64,000 bases of DNA, taken from Cruorifilaria tuberocauda (Eukaryota > Nematoda > Chromadorea > Rhabditida > Onchocercidae). A model generated the notes under the pieces. The model saw nothing but the letters and a program-made list of their open reading frames with translations. It made no database searches and was not told the origin of the DNA. Position 1 is the first letter of the stretch. Every line of letters begins with the position of its first letter. Position numbers and translations under genes: made by a program. This document shows positions 50,750-63,238 of the stretch, one piece after another. The stretch spans positions 1 to 64,000 of the forward strand of contig JABVXU010000193.1 in NCBI GenBank assembly GCA_013365365.1. The letters are read 5' to 3'.

Positions 50750-53700
50750 TTAGTATTTTTGATAACGGATACGTAAGGAAATTGGTCGCGCCCGAGTTTC
50801 ATCAGCAATAAGAAGCTCGTCACCATTTACCAAACCAAGATCTACAGATAATTATTTGAAGTTAGGTGAGGTTATTAAAACTCTACTTGAAGAAATCATT
50901 TTATGATTACTTCAGGTTTATCGCGTACAAGTTTCATATCTATTAAACGAATATCTTTGGCATATTTCATCCTTAGATCACATCAACTTTTGCAAATTCA
51001 TTTCAATTAGACTGAAACTCACCTTCCAAAGTTCTGGATAAATTGGCAGTGTTAATTTGATCAAATTCAGGTATCAAATCGTTTTTCATATACAATTTCT
51101 CTTTTGCGGTTTGTATTGATGGATTACAAAGCTGGCTACAAAAATAGTGTATAAATGAAATATCGCACAGTACAAAGGTTTTTGTGCCAAAAATTATCAT
51201 CAAATTAATTGAGATTGAGATTGAAATTTTCCCGCTATAAAAAAGTGAAAAAGATAAAATTTGCTGAATATATTATTGACAGAGATTTAACTTTTACGGA
51301 AAATTTAGACGGTTCTTTAAGCATTAGGTAATGGCAATGTAAACAAAACGAGGGATGGATTTATTATCATAACACCAATAAAATTAGATTTCACAGATTA
51401 TGATACACTGAATATTATGAAAAATTCTTATACAAGCAAATTTTTTCTATAGTTAATTGAAAAATACTTGCTAATTTTAAATACTAAACACAGCGTATGG
51501 ATATTTAAGCATGATAGCTTCTTACTTTTCATTTTTTTAGTTGCAAGTAAAGCTACAGTCTCCTGTATTGATTGAATGCCACTTAAAGTTTCCCTATCAT
51601 GAAAATAAAAGTATTTAGTTATTTTCCATGTGTTAAGATTGAACAATAAAAGCTTCGTGCCACTTCTGTTTTCATTAAAATCTAAGATTTTACTATATGC
51701 AAATAGAGTAAGTTTTTTTTTTTTCCACAAGAAGGATGAAGTTAATTTTCGTCTCATTTTCTATTTTAACCTTCAACACGCTTTGAATGTTAGAATAAGA
51801 GAAAACAAATTAGCTTTTGAATTAAATTCAACTAATGCTAATTTATTTGAAGTCTGTTCTTCTCTCATATGGTTATTATGAATGTATGTTATGAATGAAA
51901 TAGAAGAAATATGAATAAGTCGAAAACACCTACTATCTTTTTACAATTTCATTCAGCAAGTAACGCAATGTTTTGTTGGCGGGTATATCAATATACTGCA
52001 CCTGTTCACCACACACAAGACAATCTGGCTGAAAAAACATTGTATTTGCATTGAGAAAAGAGTAAAAGTCAATTATTCTTAAAATTTAGTAGTAACATGT
52101 TGCTAATAAGATGCGATTCTTAGCTACGTTGTGAATACTGAAACACAACGCTTTCCGAAAAATTTTATCATCAATGAATATAAGCAAGCGCAAAAACTAC
52201 TGCCTTACTCTTTTTTCCAATTCGACAACTCCCATAAAAGCTCCCTCAATATTGGTGAAATTGAGATAATTTTGCATTGGACAGGAAATGCTACAAAAGT
52301 ATTAATTAACAAAGAGAAATGGCTAAGAACAATTCGAAGATATTTTATTCAAAAATTTCAAATCAGGAACTTACTTTGAAGCTAATTTCAAAGCCTCCAA
52401 TGCGCATGATGCTGAAATGTCTGAAGTTTTCACCATCTTTACATACGTCTTCATGAATGTAAGTATTGGTCTACATAAGTATTAGAGAACATTCATAGAT
52501 ATATTTTATCACAATAAAATCTATAAAATTGAGTATTTAAAAAACAATATTACCTGCAATAACAGCATTGGTGGAAGCTACAGCAGGAATTATTCGCTTC
52601 AGGACACCTTTCGTAAGCCTTAAATCAACTCCTTTAATATTATATTTGTTAGCCCTCTTCAAAGCTGCTTTGAATACCCATTCCACATGTTCTATGTTAT
52701 CAGCATCCATCGTTTCCCCTGAATAATGTTTTATTTAGTATTACCTTATTTTTCACACATATTATTATTTATCGCATACAATTTCTGAAATAATAATAGA
52801 ATCAAGAGTAAAATACTATGTTCAAGATACAAATAAATGAAGGAAGATGCTACATCAGTTTCAAGATTGCAACTATCAAAGCAAACCGTTGAAGGGTTTA
52901 TCTCTATGCCATTGTATTACTTTCACATATTCGATGCAATGTTCAGGAAGTCGAGGAGTATTTGCTATCGTACACATAGGAAAAGTGATCTGCAAGGATC
53001 CATGTTAATGTTGCAGTCTGATTAATGGCTATAAACGGTTCGAATCTAAATTACACATCCAGATTAGTCATAAGCGAAACAATGAGGATTATCGGTTTAA
53101 TTATAAATAACTTGAATGAAGGTAAAATCTAACCTGCGGCGGATAAAGATCAATAGTACATTCAACACAAGCGGTCATTGTAGGCAATATTATACGAGAA
53201 TTGCCTTTAAATCCTTCTGTACCACCGTCAATTAAAGGTATGATGCCTGCTGGATTACCATCCGAATCGAATTCCACTAAGCTTATCTATTTTTGATTAA
53301 GTATTGAAATAAATGTGACATGATGATTAAATAAGTCATTCAAAATGAAATTTTCATAATTACAATAGAATAATCTGATTGCAATCATAAGTTCAAATAA
53401 TGATAACTTCAATATTAACTCGGTGAAGTAAATAAAAAACTTAACCAATTTAGCATTAAGCCATCTTCTCGCAACGATAGAATCCAAACCACAAATAATG
53501 ATGTCAAATGACCGATAAAATTGGTCATCTTTATCTTGTATCTTACAGTTATGACTGAAAACAACTTTTTGTTTTGAATATTAAAAAATTAGTTTTTTTA
53601 GATTTAAAAAATTAGTACAGAGTATAATTGTAGCACAGCACTGTTTATTATAAATGAAATCGTAAATGCCAATATCAGTGTTCGTTTTTTTTTGATATCA

Positions 53701-54475
53701 CTGTTCCATTAATCAATATCTCCTGTATATCTTTTTATTTTTAAAATAAAACATACGCTACTACAGGGCAATCCGGGATTCGTTTTCGGATGAAAGCCGC
53801 TGCTATCTCGGCTTTTGATTTACCAACATCAGTTTCACTAAAAACAAAGGGAATAAAAAATATCATAATGGATGGGAATCTGAAAAATTGCCAGTAAACG
53901 AAATTAAATTATTGTCAATTTTATTTCAAATCTGAATAAGCGCGACTAGAAAAAGATGAAACTAACCGAAAAAGGAACTGCCTATTTAGATTGGATAATT
54001 CTATCGTATCCATATCGATAACTTCAATTTTCCGAAAACCAGATAATGCCTAAATATATCAAATCAAAGTAAAATAAAACTTCTTGTTTGATCAGCATAG
54101 TTTCAGCAATGTGATATGGCTACTGTGATACCGACGGAAATACTTACCAAGTCTTTCAGTAATTCACATCCTAATCCACCAGCTCCAACCACTAACACGT
54201 GACAGTTTTGTACAGTTTCCAAATTCTAAAAAATAATTTTTCAAATCGCACGCAGAAATCTTCAAACGCCATTATGAAAAACAGAAAAAATAATTTCACT
54301 CCACAAACAGAATTTTATTTAACAAATAAAACACGAGACATAAAATTCGAGATAATGAAATAACCTGCACTCCTGGTTCGAAGGCTGGATGGGCCAAGGC
54401 CGATTTCCCATCAGTAAGACGTCTCAAGTCCCGCCATCGTTCGTTTCGAAATTTATCAACTGATACTTCTTCCAT
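50750..54475 (-). CDS. UBA3 (rfl-1): NEDD8-activating enzyme E1 catalytic subunit
   Basis: Thirteen minus-strand exons (54475-54365, 54225-54148, 54049-53967, 53837-53757, 53554-53446, 53286-53134, 52989-52887, 52718-52554, 52411-52375, 52290-52209, 52028-51945, 51131-51023, 50841-50750) join in phase to 428 residues; human UBA3 has about 460. It adenylates NEDD8 with APP-BP1/ULA-1 and passes it to UBC12, which drives cullin ligases. Seen: HPAFEPGVQ, nucleotide loop [55 protein letters not shown], zinc pair ACVEC, the active cysteine in [30 protein letters not shown], second zinc pair CLVC, and a C-terminal ubiquitin-like E2-binding fold ending [13 protein letters not shown]. The 51945-51131 intron is the longest, and its acceptor was chosen by phase. 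Confidence 0.95.
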
Positions 54476-54737
54476 CTGAAAGCTTTAGTTCCAATAAAAT
54501 AAAAATGACGAGAAAGTTTCCTACTATGATCTCTATTACATTTGACAAGATCAGAGAAATACGAAATGTACGGTGAATTGTTAACTAATTACACTTTTTC
54601 CCGAATTGCTCCATATTTCTCATATCAGCGATGAATATGATGAATAACCAAGCTGGGAAAATATTTCAGCCAATATGAATGGTGTGCGTTCAAATCAAAT
54701 ATTTTCATTTCTCTCCTCTCTTTTATCAAATCATATC

Positions 54738-57700
54738 ATGGATTCCTATGGATGGTTCCTTTTCATGCTTATCTTTCTTGGCCTAACGGTAAATTTATGT
54801 TATTCAAATAAATGAGCTATATTTGTTTAGGCACATTAGCATCTTTTAAAATATGTAAGAAGATTCCTTAGTATTTGACATGCCGTAAAGCATCACTGAT
54901 CTCTTTGACTGAATACTCAATTAAAACTCCGTACTATTTTATCAAGGAATTATTTTATCTACGGAGGTAATAATATCTAAGAAAATTCCTCCTAACTGAT
55001 CACTGATTTTATAAGTGAAGATTAATGAAATTTTGAAAAATATTAAATGAAAATTTGAAATAAAAAAGCTTAAAAGCTGTCTCAGGAAAGTCATGATATC
55101 TTCTACTAAGAGACGTATTACTTTTTTCAGTGACTTTGAGAATTAAATTTTAAAAACAAACAGAAAATAGTTATTCTTAATATTTTGATGATTTCATATA
55201 ATCCTTAGTTTCGACAACTGTTAGCTTGCAGTGCAGTACACCGGGAAAGTGGTTGTTTGTAATGGATGCCAAAAAAGAAAATCAGTGGAATCAACAAACA
55301 TTACCTCTCTGGATTTGTAACTAAATAATATATTATCAATTTTCTTGAATAGAAACCCACTTTGATGAAAAATTTCAGTTGCATTTAATCTAAATATTAA
55401 AATAGAAGTAATATGAAATTGGAATTGATTCGTTTTCTTTCTAGCACCAGCTTATTCGAAACGTCGATGGGAACAACTGGCTGATCTATTATTTGAGGTA
55501 CAGAACAGAACAAACATTAAATTTCGATCATTCATCAAAGAACGAGATAATGATTACGTATCTGTGAAGATGACTACTTATGGCTGTTACGGACTTCTGG
55601 GACATGGAACGGGTGGAGAAAGGGTAAAATTTGTTTTTCGATTCCACATACCATCGAAGGATGTTTGACACTTTTGTATTCTGATCTCATTAATTACAAA
55701 GCTTCCGTTTTTTATTCAATTCTTGCTGGGGAACGAACCGTTTATTTTTTCGCGCTCAGATCACTACCTCATTATACGCCGTCTTTAGTGGATTAATCTA
55801 TATGATGAATGTATGGAATACAGCCACATTGTTCTGCGGACAATATACCAAATTCTTGGATTTCAAGTCATCGCAATGAAAGAGCCGAAAAGAAATATAT
55901 TGTATTCTGGTCCTGACAGCAAGATTTATGTAAGGAGCCCAAACAGTTCATATTTCAGCTCTTTTAAATTCTTTCGCTGTGCGTGATTTTAGTTAAGAAA
56001 TGAAAGAAACGATGATTCAGCACATATGGGATTTATATTGGGAGTGTGCAACATCATACAGTATCATCAGATGTGTACAGTGACAGAAAAAGCCTAACAG
56101 AGGAGAAACTGTGAAGAATTCTAAGTGGAAAACTAATCACATCATTATAAATTAATCCTATATTACCACTTATAAAGTAAACTCTTTCCAATCCTTTTTG
56201 CTTTCTCGCTGCTTCTAATACAGTAAAATTACAGCATCTTAAATTTATGATATGGAAGAGAAAATTTATTGTGGATTCAAAGAGGCTCGCAAAAGAGACG
56301 AACGACGAAGAATGTATCGGGGCGGAAACGGCAACAAGCATGATGTGTCACCAACCCAATATGGAATTCGTAAGATACCCATTTCTGAATAACTCGTGTA
56401 TAGCAGTTACTGAAGCTATATCTTCTAGATCTGAACGGCTCAAAATTTCAATTACAGTTTTACTGGAATAAAATATACGAGAATCTTATCCATTCCTATC
56501 CCTACGTGGATGACCCACTCTTTGGACGTGTGTATAGAAGAACCAGAAATGTAAGCAACCACGACATCTTCCACATAAACCGAATATATAAACAGGTAGC
56601 ATTTCTTAAATACGCTGCCTAACAGAGAAGGAAGGCGGACAGCAACCTCCGGACACAACTTACCTATCCAATGTGAGCCAAACTCATAAATTGCCCATTT
56701 CCGGTCAGCGATCCCCGACCCCTGAAATTGGATGAGAAATTGGACGCCCTGAAAATTGCTCGTCCCAAATCATCGTCATTTGAAATGAGCTTTTTTATGA
56801 TAATCGCGGGGAAAGTGATTTACCAAATGACTGGTCAAAACTGAGTTCGATTACTGTGCGTACCTACATTTTCATCCTTATCACCGTCAACATTCATCCT
56901 ACCTTTTATATCTATCTTCATTTCCACACTTATTCTGGTTATGATCTACATTCCCTTTTGATTCTTTTCTTATCTTTATCATTATTTTTAAATTCAGGTC
57001 AATAAAAATCCAAATTATCGATTACACAATTTTGCTGATTCTTCAGTATATAAGGCTGAAGATCTTCAAAAAATGCCAAACGTTATTATTGGACTAGCTG
57101 ATTTGTATTGTGAGGATAGTCTCGTTGATTGTGACTTTCTCCATAGATCTCGGGGCCATTGCAATTCATTTCAGGAATTCAGGTTGTTGCAACAAAATTT
57201 TCTCATTTTTAAAAACAATAGCTCAGTTCAATATTTCTCGCGTGAGATTTCTCTCTTCGCCAAAGAATAAAGAAATTTAAATGTAAATTTACTGAAAAAT
57301 GTTTTCTTTTCCTTTTTTCCCCAGAAGGTCCCATTGCAGATATATATTATGCGCTCGAACTTGTAGAATGTGTGGTATAAGTTTACGATTGTATTACATC
57401 ACTACGCATCATCCTTTTGTCTATGTTCAGGCAGGTTTAACTCTCGGGAATCCGTTTCTTCATTTCGCTTCATCTATCGATATCATAGATTATAGTTTAT
57501 CCTCATCCTCTTCTTCTTTCCAGTAGTGTTTTTCCTAACTCTCTACAAGTATTGTAGTTAAATTTCCTGCTTTTGTAGAATAACGATGAACTAAATGTTT
57601 TCCAATATTTGCTGGAAACGATAGAGAAAAATTGGAATTGATGAACGTGTAATTATAACCAGTTTTACTTGTTTTATTACGTAACATGCAATATTTTCAT

Positions 57701-58646
57701 CCCGATAATTAATGAAACTTTGAAAAACACAAAGATGAAATTCGAGCAGTGAGTAGGATCAGTAATTTTAGGAAAAATTAGAGCAGCATTTGCCAATATG
57801 TAGCGATAACCTGCAAGCTGTTCTAAATGGAACATGTAGTCACACCAATCTACATAACTGCTTGCTTACCAGATTCCAGGAAAAGTGCCGCAGAAGTTGC
57901 GGTTATTGTCCAGAACAGAGTCGAGTTGATTGCAAATTTGTAAGTCTTCCAAGACTTCCAAGAGGGTCCTACGCAAATCCTATTTGATAAATTATTATTA
58001 AATTATTTACCGACCTTTTTTAGATGTTTTATTACAGATAAAAGCTGTAAATGCAGAATATTTATATGATCATCCGAGCTACAATTATCGATGCCAATAT
58101 ATTCGAGCCATCTCGAACAGGAAATGCGAAGCGGTAGAACCTTTTTTATTTTCCGATTTATTACATGAGATTAATTCTTGACCATTTTTTCGATGAATTT
58201 TAGGATTTAGGATTTTCAGCAGAACTTTTTTTGTTCCCATGTATTATTGAAAAAAATTTCTGTTTAAAATGTTGCGACTAGTTTCGAAGTTTTACTGAAT
58301 TAGTATAGACAAAGGAAAGTTTTAATTAAATAAATATAGGTATAAGGAGAAGCAGTGAATGCTTCTTTCTACACTTCAACAGTTAAGTAAGGAAGTCATA
58401 TCGAAAGTGATTTAAACAGACCTTATCTCACATTTTCAGGATGAAAAAGTTGCAATTAATCCGATTACGGATTGCATGCTATCTTGTGGCCATTACGCGT
58501 GCTCTCACGGTGGTATTGAAGAAGATATGGGACATGGACAAGTCCCTGTCATGAAACTTTATATACCACAAAATGAATGGAAATTTGCGACGTTTGGGTC
58601 CTTAGCTAATTTTGAGAAAGGCAATTCGTCCATGCAGAATAATTGA
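54738..58646 (+). CDS. Secreted protein: degenerate PLA2-like segment plus ShKT domains
   Basis: Eleven exons join in phase to about 419 residues: 54738-54788, 55232-55316, 55445-55623, 55789-55929, 56235-56369, 56458-56550, 56998-57182, 57325-57374, 57782-57939, 58038-58133, 58440-58646. Exon 1 is a signal peptide (MDSYGWFLFMLIFLGL). Residues 55-125 resemble secreted phospholipase A2: TYGCYGLLGHGTGG, then YDECMEYSH where active enzymes have D-x-CC-x-x-HD, so the catalytic His-Asp pair is not conserved and activity is doubtful. Downstream are at least two ShKT-type cysteine modules (ending CARTCRMC and CRRSCGYC) and a third Cys-rich stretch. ShKT modules occur in nematode secreted enzymes and can bind potassium channels. 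Exons before 56235 could form a separate gene, but all phases agree. AATAAA is at 58749-58754. Confidence 0.6.
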
Positions 58647-58983
58647 AATTAAACTGTAACAATTGCATCTTCAAACGCATGAACAAAAAGCTTTGTTTTT
58701 CTGAATAACTGGCTACTTATGTTAAAATTTGTAGTTAAATTAAATTCTAATAAAAAAATACATCGAAAACGCATAATCAATCCTATAGAATCCATTTCTA
58801 CGTTCATCTTCCAGTCATTTTAAGATGCACAAGCGTAAGGCGTGCAGGGAAGAAAGATGCATGCTTGCTGCATTTCATTTCATAGCAGCATATAAATATT
58901 GGTTCAACGCTGGAATCCTTATTCGTTAATTTCGGGATAATTTTTTGCGGTTGTCGCAAAACATTTTAATTTGGTGCAGTGAA
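58647..58983. other. Short intergenic gap
   Basis: 337 bases hold AATAAA at 58749-58754 for the upstream gene and the start region of the MSP-domain gene. No exon is seen. The spacing on the same strand would fit either a separate promoter or an operon-like pair. Confidence 0.5.
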
Positions 58984-61231
58984 ATGTACGCAGAGCCAAA
59001 TGATGTCATCTTACTGACCTTTGGGACGTTACCGCTGGCGATCATCCTTCTCATACAATGTGCAAGCGGAAAACATAGAAAGAAGATAAATTTAGTTTAG
59101 TAGTTTTCCAATAGTTTTTTTTTTCTTCCCAATGAAGTAGAATTGCTTAATTATTGATAGCGCAAGCATCAACATTTAGCATTTTGAAAAACGAATAGAT
59201 CATTTCTCACAGTATATCTGTTGATTGTCGATTAGTCCACTCACCAAGCGTTGCATATTTCAGTCAAACACCAAATCAAAAGTAACGCAAAGTTCGGTAT
59301 CCTCGAGCCAGTCTGTGAAGAAAACCAGCAAACTTCAGAAAAACGAAGTGGAAGGAGATGTCGAGAAATCGTCGCCATCCTTGTCTAAGATAAAAGAACC
59401 AATACAAGTAATTAGCAGTACAAGTATTGATAGTTCCTTCATGGGCAGGGCAGATCGATACTGACAAGATATAACAAAAACTTCTGGTTGAGTAGAAAGA
59501 AGTGATGGTGTCCACTTTAGAAAAGACCAATTGCCATACAAGGCCAACCTGAGGAAACTTTTCTGTCGAACAGATCGGAAAAAGTGAAAAGTAGAAACAG
59601 TCGATCCAATGATCTGTCGGACAGAAAAAGAGGTGGCGATGCGCCATCTGGGAAATCGTTCACTGTAATACCCGGAAAATCGAGAGATAGGCAAATTGCT
59701 AAACCGCCGAATGTAAGGCAACATTTTTAACAGTATATCAGGTCATTTAAATTACTTTAATATTACAACTGATACAGCATTCATTTTCTGAAGGCTACGT
59801 ATCAAATTGTCAGAGAAGAAAAAAGTATAGTCATTCATTCCGTTCAGCAACAACCATTCTAGTTCTGGTTGTAAGTGAACAGACTGAATACTATACATAG
59901 AATGTGATATTCCTTAAGGGAAGTGTTTTCTGCGATATCTATGCAATTCATAAACCACTTATAAATTTCATTTCAACGACGGTAAGTCATCCAACTGTGA
60001 AACTTTCTGAATTATCTTTTTTTTTTGAAATCAGTTAAATTCAAAAAAGAAATATTCGGAAAAATTGAGCATCATTAAGCTGTTTAAACAAATAACGCTA
60101 ACCATCAATCGACAAAATGCGTAGAAACCGGGAGTTCGAGTTGTTTCTATCATGGAACCTTATAGCAAGTCAAAATCACAAATCATCCAGATGATGGAAA
60201 TTAGTCAAGACCGTAATGCGGAAAATGCAGTAACTTAATATTTTAGGAAAAGTCGACATTTGATGGAGAAGTTAAAGAAGCCATCTTCAAAGAACAAGAG
60301 GTTGCTTAAATTTCAGTTGCATTAGAAAACTAATGGAGAAACCTTTGGAATCTTTGGAGAAACCAACATTTCGATATTTGAAATGAATTATTTCTTTCAG
60401 CAAAACACTCAAGAAAACATCGGCTTAATCGATGAGAAAGGTGACGTCTTTTTGAAGATTTTCTCCAACTCAAAAAATTCCATTCTTTTTCATCGTGGAA
60501 ATCGGTTATTTATAAGTGACAGAAAAAAGCTTCAAGAGTGCAATAGTAAATTTGTGCTGTAGAAGAGCAAGAGCTGGCACTTGAACCGAAAAATCTCCGA
60601 TGGAGTGCCGAGGGAGGCTGTCAGACAGTGCAACTGCGAAATGTTTCAAAAGACCGTTTAGCCGTCAAGGTTTACAATATTACTTCCTCTTAAATATCAT
60701 TTGCAGTTATAAAAATAAAAATACTAATCGAAAGAGATCTGCTAATAAAAAAACCATATTTTTGTTAATTCATCTAATAATCCAAGTCAGGAAAAATCCC
60801 GAGAGTCTAGGAAGATTAACAAGTTATGAAGGATGGTGGTTCTAAGTTCAAACAGACATGTCGGTGAACAGCATATCTTCAGGCCAAATGTTCAGATAAC
60901 CAGTTATATCGGGTGAATCCTGTATTCGGCTTCATTGATCCGGGTGACGAATTAAAGGTGGATATTATGCGACGGAAAGCTGTACCGAAAGTGGATAAGA
61001 TGATTTTCGTCAGTGTTCGCGTAAGTTAAATTCCCTTTCTCTTTCCTCTTCTTTCGGTGACCAACTTTTCCTTCTTATTCTTACTATGTTCTATATAATT
61101 CGTATAATTTGAAAATGAATTTCCTATTTCAGGCCAATAAAGATGACATTTTTCCCAAGCCATTATTCAAGCGTTCAAAGGACAGCCAAAAAATGGCCAT
61201 GTTACCATTGCTCGTGGCTCGAGTTATCTGA
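58984..61231 (+). CDS. MSP-domain protein with N-terminal membrane segment
   Basis: Eight exons (58984-59094, 59264-59407, 59521-59712, 60247-60300, 60401-60440, 60563-60669, 60883-61020, 61133-61231) join in phase to 294 residues. Residues 8-28 form one hydrophobic helix (VILLTFGTLPLAIILLI) followed by a basic stop (GKHRKK). Next comes about 170 residues of Ser/Lys/Glu-rich linker. The last 110 residues are an MSP/VAP-type immunoglobulin-like domain: LALEPKNLRWSAEGG, VQLRNVSKDRLAVKAKCSDN, YRVNPVFGFIDPGDELKVDI, and KMIFVSVRA. In VAP proteins the MSP domain is N-terminal and the anchor C-terminal; here the order is reversed. MSP domains bind FFAT motifs or polymerise in sperm; which applies is unknown. 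The first two introns are the least certain. AATAAA is at 61329-61334. Confidence 0.7.
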
Positions 61232-61254
61232 TCGGATCAAATTGGACCTGATAT

Positions 61255-61268
61255 GATCCAATTGGATC
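61255..61268. repeat. Perfect 14-base palindrome GATCCAATTGGATC
   Basis: The sequence equals its own reverse complement and overlaps a second palindrome, TTGGATCCAA. Related copies (ATCGGATCAAATTGGA) lie just before it. It starts 24 bases after the MSP gene stop, inside the probable 3' untranslated region, and could form a small hairpin cluster in RNA. Confidence 0.7.
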
Positions 61269-61610
61269 CAATATCCCTTCATTTCTTCCTCTCTTTAATA
61301 CATTTTCATCGTACCATTATGACAACTAAATAAACTGCCATCAATGCATAAAACTGCTTTTCAAAATGGAAGATGTTATATTCAAATGGTCCTTAAATAT
61401 TGCATTGTGTACCCAAACGCGCCGTGTGATTGTGTGTGCAATACGCATTGCTACTAAGTTTCGTCGGCCAGGTTTCGGTCTTCGGGTTATATGCGTCCTT
61501 TAATGAGTAGGGGTCAATAGGTTATTTACTTCTTCACACCAGTGCATCATCCTATCATTTATTGAGTGTATCTGTTTGGTTTCACTTTATGATGTCTCGT
61601 TATAACGTAT

Positions 61611-61634
61611 TATATATATATATATATATATATA
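61611..61634. repeat. (TA)12 microsatellite
   Basis: A run of twelve TA dinucleotides in the interval between the MSP-domain and WDR33-like genes. It has no coding content and is likely polymorphic in length. Confidence 0.9.
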
Positions 61635-61831
61635 CATTGATATTTAACAAGAAACATCTCCACGTACTCTCTGTTTCTCAAAGACTTATTCACGATGTAT
61701 CTTCTTAAGGATTTGAACTTTATCTATCAATAATTCAAGTAATCGGCATTACTGTTCAGCTAATTCTTTCCCAACTTCGTATTCATTTACCTCGAATATA
61801 CATCTTTCAAAGGTGACATTTTGGAGCCGTT

Positions 61832-63238
61832 ATGGCTGCAGCTTCACCGTTACTGCAATATCCAACGCCGGATATAGATGTCTCCAGTTCATCAACATCG
61901 TTGCAGCTTGCAAGCTCTTCACAGTTTCCGCAGGTTGTTTATTTCTTGCAGATATTACATTATCCATAAATTGCTTTTTCAAGACTATAATATTCAAGAG
62001 ATTCCTTTCAGACAAGTTCAAATATCTCCAATCAGCAACAAATTATAACCAACAGCCAGTATCAACCATACTACCTGCGGCCGGGTTATCGATTCAAAAC
62101 AAATTTGGTTCGTTGACAGTCATACATGCGCTATCGTCATCTGCTTGCTGATGTTTTAATAGTTGAAGCTGACGGCTATTTCCATTCTACAAACAACAAC
62201 ATTTATAACAAGTATCTAAATATAATCTGGATTTAGTTCAGAATTCCTAATTACAACAGCTTTTACGATTATTGCAGCAACCGGTATTGGATGTTGCCGA
62301 TGGTCCGGGTAGGCGATTACGTAAGAATGTCGCGAATGTCCGACGTCATATCGATTACATTGCCAATGTGCTGAATCATTTTGAGGTTTGCTTTCACTAA
62401 ACTATCAACCTATAATATAAAGGAAAATAGCTAAAACTATGCTTTCTGGTCTGGTCATATCGTTCATTTCCTAATCTCAATGCAACTTATGCATTTTAAT
62501 CGGTAGTATTGTACAGATTTTTATGCTAACTGCAATAGTTATCGTTGATTATTCTTCAAACTCCATTTTTCTACCCTACCTTACTTTTCTATTTTGCGAT
62601 ATGTCCCTGGATAACATATCTCACAGAGATCATAGTGGAAATGAAGAGGAAATATGAATGTAAAAGAATTTCTCTTTGGGATGATTCCAGTGGTAAAAAA
62701 TCCAACATGTGAGATAAATTTTTAGGCTCGATTGTGGCAACACGATGTACGTAGTCGTGAGGCCATTCAGCCGGATATACTTTATCAAAATTCTGCAGTT
62801 CCTCCAACCGCTACGGTAGACAAAACTATTGACTGTGTTTTAAATAAGTTTGTGCGGGCCGCAATGAACAAAGTTAAATGTCCCATTTACAGTATTTGCG
62901 TAAGTTATTAATTTGGCACATAGTTTTAGTTTCCAGTCGGAATCAGACTTAAGTCTATGGTATTTTTTGCTCAGTGTTCTGCAACATTTTAATAATATCA
63001 TAAAGGTTCAATTTTTTTTAATGTGTTTTTAATTTTGCTCATTATTAACTGCTATATTGGCTTATTATTGATTCTTATACAACTTTTATATTCTTTTTGC
63101 TAGTATTACACTTCTAAGTCAGTCACTGTTTATAAGTTTCAGTGGACACCAGAGGGTAAACGGTTAATAACAGGTGCATCAACAGGCGAATTCACTTTAT
63201 GGAATGGTACAGCTTTCAATTTCGAGACAATTCTTCAG
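61832..63238 (+). CDS. pfs-2 (WDR33): WDR33/PFS-2-like polyadenylation factor, 5' part
   Basis: Five exons (61832-61933, 62012-62107, 62278-62385, 62726-62899, 63143-63238) join in phase to 192 residues, and the message continues beyond the window. WDR33 is the CPSF subunit that contacts the AAUAAA signal during mRNA 3' processing. Seen: a Ser/Gln-rich N-terminus, [57 protein letters not shown], then the first WD40 blade [22 protein letters not shown] and FNFETILQ. These agree in order with human WDR33 ([34 protein letters not shown]). The next expected exon, beginning with the AHDSPVR-type blade, is not present up to base 64000, so the following intron is over 760 bases. Confidence 0.92.

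Larger units (their letters stand above)
61232..61831. other. Intergenic, MSP gene to pfs-2
   Basis: 600 bases with the MSP gene's 3' end, nested GATCCAATTGGATC palindromes just after its stop, a TA microsatellite and the promoter or leader of the WDR33-like gene. No coding exon is seen. Confidence 0.5.

Noticed and set aside
59276..59724. Two long minus-strand open frames (123 and 129 codons)
   Set aside because: They are antisense to the Ser/Lys-rich exons of the MSP-domain gene and lack splice partners or domains.
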